8,771 nucleotides of DNA from an uncultured Bacteroidota bacterium (GTDB lineage Bacteria; Bacteroidota; Bacteroidia; Chitinophagales; Chitinophagaceae): contig CAMPKR010000084.1 of assembly GCA_946887345.1 (NCBI GenBank), positions 1 through 8,771 of the forward strand, in the 5' to 3' direction. The notes under the pieces are model-generated. The model had not been told where the DNA came from and ran no database searches. It saw only the letters and a program-made list of their open reading frames with translations. Position 1 is the stretch's first letter; every line of letters starts with the position of its first letter. The position numbers and the translations under genes are program-made. Below are positions 1 through 8,100 of this stretch, piece by piece.

Positions 1-3
1 TCA

Positions 4-222
4 ATGAATATGGAGACTTTAAGATTCAAGACGAATATCAAGTGTGCAGGCTGCGTTGCAAAAGTAACTTCGCAATTAGATGAATATGCAGGGGAAAACG
101 CATGGGAAGTAGATGTGACTTCGCCTGAAAAAATACTGACGGTAAAATCGGATAATATAACAGCGGACACCATTATATCGGCAGTGAAAACCGCCGGTTT
201 TTCGGCGGAAAAAATAAATTAA
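4..222 (+). CDS. Small cytosolic-type HMA-domain metal-binding protein (metallochaperone-like)
   Basis: This encodes a 72-residue protein that is almost exactly one heavy-metal-associated (HMA) domain with the ferredoxin-like fold of CopZ/Atx1-type chaperones. The metal-binding motif is KCAGC, with Cys14 and Cys17 in the loop after the first strand. The C-terminal half ends in the usual helix and strand (AVKTAGFSAE). There is no signal peptide, so it should stay in the cytosol, binding a soft metal ion and possibly passing it to a membrane ATPase. It runs towards the minus-strand efflux operon, so it is not cotranscribed with it. ATG codons at 4 and 10 are both possible starts. The reading frame is open to the left edge (the codon before the ATG is TCA), so a longer N-terminus outside the window cannot be excluded. 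Family assignment is firm; metal (Cu or Zn/Cd) and partner are not determined. Confidence 0.85.
   Translation: MNMETLRFKTNIKCAGCVAKVTSQLDEYAGENAWEVDVTSPEKILTVKSDNITADTIISAVKTAGFSAEKIN
191..208. other. GC-rich hairpin at the 3' end of the small HMA gene
   Basis: CCGCCG (191-196) and CGGCGG (203-208) are perfect inverted repeats around a 6-base loop. They lie in the last codons of the 72-aa HMA gene, with an A-rich stretch and then a run of seven T (223-229) downstream. The T run starts too far from the stem for a textbook plus-strand terminator. The minus-strand copy is followed by TTTT and might act as a weak backup stop for readthrough from the efflux operon. Function is uncertain. Confidence 0.3.
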
Positions 223-332
223 TTTTTTTACTGCACTACAAACATCAAGTTTTATACAAAAAAACAAAATGTAGTTGGTACAAAGCAGCACTTTTTGGTG
301 GGTACAATATCTTGCATTACCAAAGATGACTG
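223..332. other. Convergent intergenic spacer, no gene seen
   Basis: This AT-rich spacer lies between the two convergent transcription units. I see no credible coding region or RNA gene here. The only structure is a short direct repeat, GGTACAA at 277-283 and 301-307, each preceded by a G/T-rich stretch. That may be chance. Confidence 0.5.
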
Positions 333-360
333 AAAAAGCCCCTCTGGCGAGGGGCTTTAT
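333..360 (-). terminator. Rho-independent terminator of the efflux operon, probably bidirectional
   Basis: A perfect 10-bp stem is formed by AAAGCCCCTC (335-344) and GAGGGGCTTT (349-358) around the 4-base loop TGGC. Read on the minus strand, the stem runs straight into five U residues (complement of A333-337), and it starts only a few bases after the TAA of the exported HMA gene, so it ends the minus-strand operon. On the plus strand the stem is followed by ATTTTATT, so it could also stop transcription from the convergent 72-aa HMA gene. Confidence 0.9.
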
Positions 361-361
361 T

Positions 362-721
362 TTATTGCTTTTTACAACACCCGTCAAGGCCTTCATATGC
401 AACTGCATCTGCCTTAACCTCATCTGCATCATAACCGAGTTTACTGATTGCCTGCTTAATTGCCGCAAGGTCGGTTTTCTTTGAATTATAAGTAACTTTA
501 ATGGTCATAGCCTTGTCATCAAGGACAACCATCTGCACGCCCTTTTCTTTTAGCAATGCCTGATTGAACTTTGGTCCGCAGGTCTCGCATGCCTTACAGT
601 GGTCACAATAGATAGCGGTCTTAATTGTAGCTGTCTGGATTGTTTTTTTCTCCTGTGCGCTGGCACCGGTAGTAAAGAAGATTGCTGAGGCTATCAGCAT
701 AATTTTAAATAGTGATTTCAT
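362..721 (-). CDS. Exported HMA-domain protein with a four-cysteine metal site (MerP-like)
   Basis: This is a 119-residue protein. Residues 1-22 form a signal peptide: Lys near the start, a hydrophobic core, and an ASA|Q cleavage site. The mature part is one HMA fold. In place of the usual single CxxC it has Cys39, Cys42, Cys45 and Cys48 in CxxCxxCxxC spacing (motif CDHCKACETC), and it ends with a second Cys pair (Cys115-Cys116) just before the C-terminus. Exported HMA proteins such as MerP bind metal in the periplasm, so it may buffer metal delivered by the ATPase or hand it to the RND adaptor (inference). It is the last gene of the operon, 33 bases after the ATPase stop and just before a strong terminator. 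I chose the ATG at 721 because it begins the signal peptide and follows AAAAAGGAT. An upstream in-frame TTG at 745 would add eight polar residues and is unlikely. Specific metal unknown. Confidence 0.88.
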   Translation of the reverse strand: MKSLFKIMLIASAIFFTTGASAQEKKTIQTATIKTAIYCDHCKACETCGPKFNQALLKEKGVQMVVLDDKAMTIKVTYNSKKTDLAAIKQAISKLGYDADEVKADAVAYEGLDGCCKKQ

Positions 722-742
722 ATCCTTTTTATTATTTGTTAG

Positions 743-750
743 CAAATATA
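743..750 (-). promoter_or_regulatory. Candidate Bacteroidota -7 element (TATATTTG) before the exported HMA gene
   Basis: On the minus strand, 750-743 reads TATATTTG, an exact match to the TAnnTTTG -7 element known from Bacteroidota. It lies in the 33-base gap between the ATPase stop and the ATG at 721, about 21 bases upstream of that start, which would leave a very short 5' leader. I see no convincing TTG-type -33 element at the usual distance. An AT-rich gap can produce this by chance, so it is only a candidate for an extra internal promoter. Confidence 0.3.
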
Positions 751-754
751 AGTA

Positions 755-2647
755 TTACAGCTTAATCCGCTGTATGCGTACGGCATTTAGGATGGCAAGA
801 AGCGCAACGCCCACATCCGCAATTACTGCTTCCCAAAGGTTAGCCATTCCACCCGCACCTAATCCAAGCACCAGTATCTTAACGGTCATGGCTATTATGA
901 TGTTTTGCCAGACTATCTTTTTTGTCAGCTTACCTACTTTAATAGCAGTCACGATTTTTGACGGCTGGTCATTCTGTATGACAATGTCAGCAGTCTCTAT
1001 TGTAGCATCGCTGCCAAGCCCGCCCATGGCAATGCCGGCATCTGCCAGCGCAACTACAGGGGCATCGTTTACACCATCGCCGACAAAGGCAATTCTCATG
1101 CCGCTGTCTTTAAGGGCTTGTACCTTCTCTACTTTTTCTTCCGGAAGCAAATCGCCGTAGGCGTTATCTATTCCCAGCGTGGCTGCCACCTCATCCACAA
1201 CAGCTGTCTTGTCACCGGATAGCATAACAGTCTTTATACCCATCGCATGAATCTGGGAAATAGCCTGCTTAGCATCTTCCTTGATCTTGTCTGCAATGAT
1301 AATATATCCTGCATATATTTTGTCAATAGCAACCACAACAATAGTATATACTATGGCATCAATTTCCTGAGGGTACTCGATATTGAATTTTTTCATCAAT
1401 TTGGTATTGCCCGCAAGCACTTCTTTGCCTTGTATAGTGCCCTTAAGGCCATGTCCTGATATTTCTTCCACATCAGCAATAGACACATTCTTTATAATGT
1501 CCTTGCCCACATGCTCAACAACTGCAACACCAATCGGATGCGTAGATTGGCTCTCAAGGGTAGCAGTGATCTGGAGCAGTTCCTCTTTGTCAAGGCCTTC
1601 AGCTACCACTTCCTGTACCTTGAAGATGCCTTCGGTCAGTGATCCGGTCTTATCCATAACCACGGCATTTATATTGGTCATGACATCAAGGAAATTGGAA
1701 CCCTTAAAAAGAATCCCGTTGCGGGAGGCAAGGCCTATACCACCAAAATACCCTAATGGTATGGAAACGACCAAGGCGCACGGGCAGCTGATTACAAGGA
1801 ATACCAAGGCGCGGTAAAACCACGTGGTAAACACGTAAGTTTCCACAAAGAAATAAGGAACGAAGCAAACGGCGAGCGCAAGAGCAAATACAATTGGTGT
1901 ATATATTTTGGCAAACCTGCTGATGAAGAGCTGAGTCTGTGATTTTCGTGCCGTTGCATCCTGTACCATCTCCAATATCCTGCTGAGCTTGCTGTCCTTG
2001 AAAAGTGAAGTAACCTTCACTTCTGCTACAGTATTGAGATTAATCATACCCGCGTAGATCTTCTCCCCTTTAGCTTTCGTATCAGGCTTGCTTTCGCCAG
2101 TAAGTGCTGCGGTGTTAAATGAGGCTCTTTCGCTGGACAGCTCTCCGTCAAGCGCAACCTTCTCACCGGATTTAATTTGTATGGTTTCACCGATTGCTAC
2201 CTCTTTAGGGTCTACTGTCACAGCGCCATTATCACGAAGTATGGTGACTTGGTCAGGCCGGATATCCAGTAAAGCCTTAATGCTGCGCTTCGCTCGTTCC
2301 ACGGCTGAATCCTGAAACCATTCACCAATCGAATAAAAAGCCATCACTGCCACCCCTTCACTATAGGAACCGATCGCAAATGCGCCAATGGTAGCTACGC
2401 TCATCAGGAAGAATTCATTAAAGAAGTCTGCCCTGATGGCCTTGCGCCACGCCATGTACAATACATTATAACCTGCTAAAAGGTAAGCAACAAGATATAC
2501 AATGAGATTAAGGGGAAAGGGTGGAACATACTCAATACCATATTCCAGCGCCAGCATTGCAAATAATATTGCTATGGCAAGCAGCAGCTGCCAATGGCTT
2601 TTCCAGCCCTGTCCGGTTTCTTCAGCACTTATTTTAGTTGTAGTCAT
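755..2647 (-). CDS. P1B-type heavy-metal-translocating ATPase (Zn/Cd/Pb type, CadA/ZntA-like)
   Basis: This is an inner-membrane ATPase that would pump divalent metal from cytosol to periplasm at the cost of ATP. Numbered from the ATG at 2647 (630 aa), it shows about eight membrane segments, TGES in the actuator domain (183-186), CPC in the metal-binding helix (288-290), the phosphorylated Asp332 in DKTGSLTEG, the P1B-specific His-Pro pair (370-371), GDK (478-480) and GDGVNDAP (523-530). Lys590 and Asp611 in the last two helices match the K and DxG pattern of the Zn2+/Cd2+/Pb2+ subgroup. Two features stand out. The usual DKTGT reads DKTGS, and the protein begins almost directly with the first helix, with no N-terminal HMA domain. 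Start choice: the ATG at 2647 follows an A-rich stretch 10 bases after the adaptor stop. The ATG at 2668 and GTG at 2686 would overlap the adaptor gene and have GC-rich upstream sequence. Family is certain; exact ion is inferred. Confidence 0.93.
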   Translation of the reverse strand: MTTTKISAEETGQGWKSHWQLLLAIAILFAMLALEYGIEYVPPFPLNLIVYLVAYLLAGYNVLYMAWRKAIRADFFNEFFLMSVATIGAFAIGSYSEGVAVMAFYSIGEWFQDSAVERAKRSIKALLDIRPDQVTILRDNGAVTVDPKEVAIGETIQIKSGEKVALDGELSSERASFNTAALTGESKPDTKAKGEKIYAGMINLNTVAEVKVTSLFKDSKLSRILEMVQDATARKSQTQLFISRFAKIYTPIVFALALAVCFVPYFFVETYVFTTWFYRALVFLVISCPCALVVSIPLGYFGGIGLASRNGILFKGSNFLDVMTNINAVVMDKTGSLTEGIFKVQEVVAEGLDKEELLQITATLESQSTHPIGVAVVEHVGKDIIKNVSIADVEEISGHGLKGTIQGKEVLAGNTKLMKKFNIEYPQEIDAIVYTIVVVAIDKIYAGYIIIADKIKEDAKQAISQIHAMGIKTVMLSGDKTAVVDEVAATLGIDNAYGDLLPEEKVEKVQALKDSGMRIAFVGDGVNDAPVVALADAGIAMGGLGSDATIETADIVIQNDQPSKIVTAIKVGKLTKKIVWQNIIIAMTVKILVLGLGAGGMANLWEAVIADVGVALLAILNAVRIQRIKL

Positions 2648-2657
2648 ACTTTTACTT

Positions 2658-3998
2658 TTAATGTTCATGGCCGCCGCCGCCCTCACTTTTTATTAAATGG
2701 CTCTGGATGTAATAGGCACCTTTCAGAACGATTTTAGCATCCTTGTCTATTTCCTGCAGCAGTGTCACTTGCACATACCCAAGCTGCGCCGTGCCAGTCT
2801 TCACTTCTATACGCTGGAAATGATAAGTTACGCCTTCTTCGTGGTCATGCCCGTCATCATGCGTATGGCCTTCGGAACTATCATGGTCATGCTCGTGTTC
2901 ATGGCCGTCCTCATGCTCATGTCCTTCCTGTTCATCATGTGCAGGCTCTTCGTGTCCTTCTTCCAGGACGAAGATATATTCCCTTCCATCTGCCCTTATC
3001 ACTGCTTCTACCGGAAGGGCTTGTACCTGACGCGACCCAACGTCGATAAGTGCATTTACATACATTCCCGGAATCAGAGATTTTGCAGGGTTTAGTATCT
3101 CTGCATGTACGGCAACAGACTTCGTATCATTCTCAAATGATTTGCTTACATTAAATACCTTGCCTATAATTTCAGTATTATCCTGATTGGTCAGTACGAA
3201 CCTGATGTTTTGCCCTTCCTTTACTTTTTGAAGGTCTTTCTCATAGACTAATAGGTCTACATGCAGCTTTGAATTATCCACCACAGTAAACAGGGGTTTG
3301 CCGACCTCCGCATTGCTCGCAAGCTTAACATTTACTTCTGTAACATAGCCTGAAAGGGGTGATGTCAGTGCCATGACTGATGTTGCCGATCTCTTGCTCA
3401 GGTTGAGTACAGACAGCTGCCTGTCCAGTGATGCCAGTCTTGATCGCTCAATATCGTAATCGGACTTTGTGCGTTGGAAAACCTTTTTTGAGTTTACGTT
3501 TTCCTCGCTGAGTATCTTTTGCCTTTCATATTCCAATTTAAGGAACTCGAGGTTGCTTTTGGAAGTCAAATAAGCTTCCTGAAGTTGTGCAAATTCAGGG
3601 CTTTCCAATGTCGCAAGCACCTGCCCTTTCTTTACATACTGCCCTTCAATCACATTGATGGACTTCACGATCCCTGTCATATGTACAGAAACATCAGCCT
3701 GGTTTTGTGGCGGTAGCTTTGTATAGCCGTTAGCATTCACTACTTCGCTAAGGTTTTTCATGGAGAAAGTCCCTAGTTCAATAGCCGAGGCTTTGAATTG
3801 TGCTGCATTAAGCTCAACTTCCTTTATTGTGGAGCTTTCGATTTTGCCTACAACTGCTTTCTTTTCTTCCTGCTCATGCTCATGGTTGTGCTCATCACTT
3901 TCCACGGTGTTGCCCAATAGGAAATAGTCAAAGGCAAAGATGGCCGCCAGACCAAGGACTATGTATAAGATGTGCTTAAGCTTTATATTTTTCATCAT
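2658..3998 (-). CDS. RND periplasmic adaptor (CzcB-type membrane fusion protein) with His-rich insertion
   Basis: This 446-residue adaptor links the inner-membrane RND pump to the outer-membrane channel. Residues 9-30 form an uncleaved anchor or signal peptide. They are followed by an acidic His-rich linker (His37, 39, 41), a lipoyl half-motif (about 101-135, with VxxGQxVxxGQxLATL), an alpha hairpin (about 137-200), the second lipoyl half (about 205-240), a beta-barrel (about 243-320), and a membrane-proximal domain to the end. A stretch with 12 His among acidic residues (349-388) interrupts the membrane-proximal domain, between YIFVLEEG and TYHFQRIEVKTG. The protein ends in GGGGHEH. His-rich segments are known in CzcB-like adaptors and may bind Zn2+ or related ions (inference). 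It starts 7 bases after the pump stop with tandem ATG codons (3998 and 3995) and no Shine-Dalgarno. Assignment to the RND adaptor family is firm; the gene name czcB is by analogy only. Confidence 0.92.
   Translation of the reverse strand: MMKNIKLKHILYIVLGLAAIFAFDYFLLGNTVESDEHNHEHEQEEKKAVVGKIESSTIKEVELNAAQFKASAIELGTFSMKNLSEVVNANGYTKLPPQNQADVSVHMTGIVKSINVIEGQYVKKGQVLATLESPEFAQLQEAYLTSKSNLEFLKLEYERQKILSEENVNSKKVFQRTKSDYDIERSRLASLDRQLSVLNLSKRSATSVMALTSPLSGYVTEVNVKLASNAEVGKPLFTVVDNSKLHVDLLVYEKDLQKVKEGQNIRFVLTNQDNTEIIGKVFNVSKSFENDTKSVAVHAEILNPAKSLIPGMYVNALIDVGSRQVQALPVEAVIRADGREYIFVLEEGHEEPAHDEQEGHEHEDGHEHEHDHDSSEGHTHDDGHDHEEGVTYHFQRIEVKTGTAQLGYVQVTLLQEIDKDAKIVLKGAYYIQSHLIKSEGGGGHEH
2835..2954 (-). 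repeat. His/Asp/Glu-rich low-complexity tract within the adaptor gene
   Basis: This tract codes for adaptor residues 349-388. It holds twelve His (349, 354, 360, 362, 366, 368, 370, 372, 378, 380, 384, 386), mostly as HxH pairs separated by Asp, Glu or Gly. On the plus strand it appears as repeated CAT/CTCATG-like units, which suggests growth by repeat slippage. The antisense reading gives an artificial Met-rich open frame that should be ignored. Confidence 0.85.
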
Positions 3999-4005
3999 CG
4001 TAGGT

Positions 4006-5181
4006 TTATTGGTTTAAAAGATACTGTAGGTTGATTACCGCCTGGTTGTGATTATTGACAGCATTGATATAGTTTGTACGTATGTCCAGTGCAGTCTCTA
4101 AGCCCTGCATATATTCTATATAGGAGATATCGCCATTCATGTACGCCTTAGTAGAATTATTGACAATGATCTTCGCATTCGGCAGTGCTGTGGAATGGTA
4201 GTAATTCACCAAAGATTCAAAGGTATTTAGCTGCTCGAGCTGCTGCTGGAATTCACCCTGCATCTGTGCCTGCAGGTATTCGGCGTTCATTTGCTGCACC
4301 TCAACATTGGTTTTCGCTGCCTTGATCCTCGCTGACCCGCTCCCTGCAAAAATCGGTATCCCAATACCGACAGAAAATCCCTGAAACTGTAAGGAATTGT
4401 CATAGCTGACCGGCGAGCCATTGACGTCCTGCGTGCCACGCATGGACTGTATAAAGTAACCTGCGGTGAAATCCGGCATAAGGGCAGATCGCTCAACTTT
4501 AGTACCTGCTTTCGCTACCTCAAGCTCCTGTAGCGCAAGCTTAACGCCCGCATGCTGATTAATCTGTGCGGAATCCCGGACCCATATGGCCGGAAGCGGA
4601 ACAAAGGCAGTATCGCTTACCGTAAAATCATTGTCAAGGTTTAGCAAAATTCGCATTTTGGAGCGCTCTACCTTTATCATAGCCTCATTCTGCTTGATCT
4701 GTTGCAGCAGTTCCTGTTGCTTAGTGATCGCTGTCGTGTTCTCAAGCGATCCTGTCTCCCCTGTCCTGAACTTAAGGTCAGTAGCGCGAACGAATTTCTC
4801 CATATAGCCATTCTGTTCCTGCAAGACCTTGTTGAGTTCAGAATAGTATAGCATTGCATTCCAAGACTGGCGTACCCGGAATGATAATTCCTGTTTGGTA
4901 ACTGCAATGCGCAGCTCTGCTGCCGTGGCAGTTTCGTTCAGCAGCTTTCTGCGTGCCCCTATCTGGAAGGGGCTGAAGGTTTGTGAGACGCTAAAGTACT
5001 TATCCTGCGCTGCTGTATTTACCTGGCCGAATGTTCCGGTAACCTCCGTTTTTGGCAGATCAAATGCAGTTCCTTTAAGCTGTGACTGCATACGGCTGTC
5101 GAGTACTGAAGCCTGCACGCCCCTGTTATTTGTAACAGCTGTACTTATCGCCGAATTCAGATCCAGGGATTTCGTAGTCTG
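4006..5181 (-). other. TolC-like outer-membrane factor domain of the fusion pump
   Basis: This is the C-terminal part (fusion residues 1057-1447) with the features of the TolC/CzcC family: a repeat opening LDLNSAISTAV, long amphipathic helices rich in Gln, Glu and Ala, and beta-strand segments such as DFTAGYFIQS and FQGFSVGIGIPIF. A hydrophobic stretch ending GNAQ lies just upstream and could be a signal peptidase I site (after Ala1056). If cleaved, it would release a separate channel. There is no in-frame Met between the last RND helix and this domain, so independent translation is unlikely. Confidence 0.75.
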
Positions 5182-8100
5182 AGCATTGCCACTGTTTAGG
5201 GAAAGCAGCAAAGCAATTACCGCCACACCTTTTATTTTTGGCTTGTAACCGAAGCCTCTCTCAAAATAGTAATATAAGATTGGAAGCACTACGAGAGTTA
5301 ACAAGGTTGCTGTTATAAGCCCCCCAATGACAACCGTAGCTAATGGCTTTTGTACCTCTGCGCCCGCCCCTGAGCTAAGTGCCATCGGAAGGAAACCAAG
5401 CGATGCAACTGATGCAGTCAATATAACCGCTCTTAGTCTTGCCTTAGTGCCTTCATGTATTCGTTTATAGATATCATTCATTCCTTCCGCTTTAAGTTGA
5501 TTAAAATAAGCTATGAGCACGATCCCGTTGAGTACAGCCACCCCAAACAGGGCAATGAACCCTACACCGGCAGAGATACTGAACGGCATGCCGCGCAGCC
5601 AAAGTGCAAAAACGCCACCTATAGCTGATAATGGTATTGCTGTAAATATAAGTATGGATTGCTTTATAGATTTGAATGTGAAGTAGAGCAATACAAAAAT
5701 CAAGGCAAGTGCTACAGGCACAGCGATCATTAGGCGCTTGTTCGCCTGTACAAGGTTTTCAAACTGTCCCCCGTAGGTGATATAGTATCCGGACGGCAGC
5801 TTAAGGTCACTGCCCAGCTTATCCTGTATTTTGCTTACTACCGATGCTACGTCTGCCCCACGTACGTTAAATCCAACAACTATCCTCCTTCGCCCATCTT
5901 CACGGCTTATCTGCATTGGCCCGTCTTCATATTTAATATCGGCGACCTGTTCCAGGGGAATCTGGCTTCCGGAAGGAAGCGTGACATATAGTGATTTAAT
6001 ATTAGTAATATCCTGACGGCTCTCCTCTTCCAAGCGCACCACCATATCAAATCGCTTTTCGCCCTCGTAAACTACCCCTGCAGCTTCACCTGCAAAGCCC
6101 ATACGGATAACCCTGTTAAGGTCGCCCACATTTAGCCCGTATAGTGCAAGCTTGTCTTTGTTGTAGCGGATGGTAATTTGAGGAAGGCCTGCGACCCTTT
6201 CCGCTTTTGCATCGGCAACACCGGGAATTCCTTTTATCATTTCAGTAATTTCGTCCCCTTTGCTGACAAGCATAGCAAGATCTTCCCCGAATATTTTAAT
6301 AGCTACATCACTTCGCACCCCTGTCATAAGCTCGTTCATACGCATCTGCACAGGTTGCGAAAACTCAGTAATTGCTCCAGGAATTTCCTCAAGTGCCTCC
6401 TCCATCTTTTCCATGAGCTCCTCCTTTGTTTCAGCGGAAGTCCACTCATTCTTATCTTTAAGGATAATTATCATATCCCCGGCTTCTATCGGCATAGGGT
6501 CGGTCGGGATTTCCGCGCTACCGATCTTGGTCACAATCATTTTTATTTCCGGGAATTTGTCCTTCAATATTTTTTCAGCTTTAGTGGTTGCTTCGATCTC
6601 CTGCGAAAGGGAGCTACCGGAAGCGATAATAAGGTGTGTAGCCACATCACCCTCATCTAGGGTAGGGATAAATTCGCCACCAAGGGAATTGAAGATTAGC
6701 AGGGATATAGCAAACAGAACCGCAGAAAATCCAATGATAATCCCCTTAATTTTTAAGGCCTTGTCCAAAAGTGGCTGGTAGAGATTATAGATAGCGGAAA
6801 TGATCTTATCGCTGAAATTAGGCTTGTGCCCGGTTTCTTTCTTAAGTACTAGAGCGGTCATCATCGGCACATAGGTCAGCGAAAGGATGAATGCACCAAG
6901 AATAGCAAAGGAAACGGTTTGCGCCATAGGCCCGAACATTTTGCCCTCGACACCGACAAGGGCAAGTATCGGAAGGTAAACGATAAGTATTCTTAATTCC
7001 CCGAACGCAGCACTGCTACGGATTTTTGAGGCAGCTGTAAAAACTTCCTCATTCATCTGTTCAGCAGTAAGCTTCTGCTTTTTCCTGACTTCCAAGCGAT
7101 GGATTATGGCTTCTACGATAATAACTGCCCCATCAACGATAATACCGAAGTCAATTGCCCCCAGGCTCATAAGGTTGCCGCTGACGCCAAATAGCTTCAT
7201 CATGGAAATGGCAAATAGCAGCGCAAGCGGGATCACCGAAGCAACAACAAGCCCTGCACGCCAGTTGCCCAACAAAAGCACAAGGATGAACACAACGATC
7301 AGTGCGCCCTCGATAAGGTTTTTCTGCACAGTCCCAATGGCATTGTCAACCATTTTAGTCCTGTCAATAAAAGGCTCGATGGCAACACCTTCAGGAAGGC
7401 TCTTCTTTATCTGCTCCATTTTTTCCTTTACCCGCTCTACGACCTGGCCGCTGTTTTCCCCTTTAAGCATCATCACAAAGCCACTTACTTCTTCGCCTTT
7501 CCCATCTTTGGTCACCGCTCCATATCGGATGCTGCTTCCTATCTGGACTTTTGCTACATCCCTGATCAGGATGGGAATACCGTTGACATTCTTTATAACT
7601 ATTTTATTAATGTCATCAATACCGCTGACCATGCCTATACCTCTTATAAAATAGGCATAGGGCTTTTTATCTATGTAGGCACCACCTGTATTTTCATTGT
7701 TGGCTTCCAGCGCTTCGAATATCTCTGAAACGGTCGTGTTCATGCTCCTGAGCCGATCGGGCTGTACGGCAATCTCATACTGCTTGAGCATACCGCCCAA
7801 TGTATTTACTTCGGCCACACCCTTCGTGCCGATAAGCTGTGGTTTAATGATCCAGTCCTGTATGGTACGCAGTTCTGTAGCATTATATTTTTCTTCATAG
7901 CCTTTCTCAGGAAACACTACGTATTGGTAGATTTCGCCAAGACCTGTACTAATAGGCGACATTTCGGGCGTTCCCAAGCTCTTGGGGATGATTTCTTCAG
8001 CTTCCTTAATGCGTTCTGAAATTTGGGCCCTTGCCCAGTAAATATCTACATCTTCCTCAAATACCACAGTAACTACGCTCAGCCCGAAACGGCTAATCGA

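Noticed and set aside
76..468. Minus-strand 130-codon open frame crossing the terminator
   Set aside because: It overlaps the 72-aa HMA gene, the intergenic terminator and the end of the exported HMA gene, and its translation looks random.
722..745. TTG start at 745 for the exported HMA protein
   Set aside because: It would put eight polar residues before a well-formed signal peptide. The ATG at 721 fits much better.
2648..2686. Longer ATPase starts at GTG 2686 or ATG 2668
   Set aside because: They add 13 or 7 residues that overlap the Gly-repeat end of the adaptor gene and have GC-rich upstream sequence. The ATG at 2647 has the A-rich upstream context typical of the group. Not fully excluded, especially ATG 2668.
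2697..3095. Plus-strand 132-codon open frame rich in Met and hydrophobic residues
   Set aside because: It is the antisense reading of the His-rich adaptor tract (CAT reversed gives ATG). The minus-strand frame codes a complete recognisable adaptor, so this is a composition artefact.
5150..5260. Frameshift or assembly join explaining the pump-channel fusion
   Set aside because: The frame is continuous, both domains are near full length, and this fusion type is known in Bacteroidota, so it is a real gene structure.
7106..7654. Plus-strand 182-codon open frame
   Set aside because: It is antisense to the first part of the RND pump and is low-complexity Ser/Thr/Ile/Pro with no family resemblance. 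The pump frame is unbroken across it.
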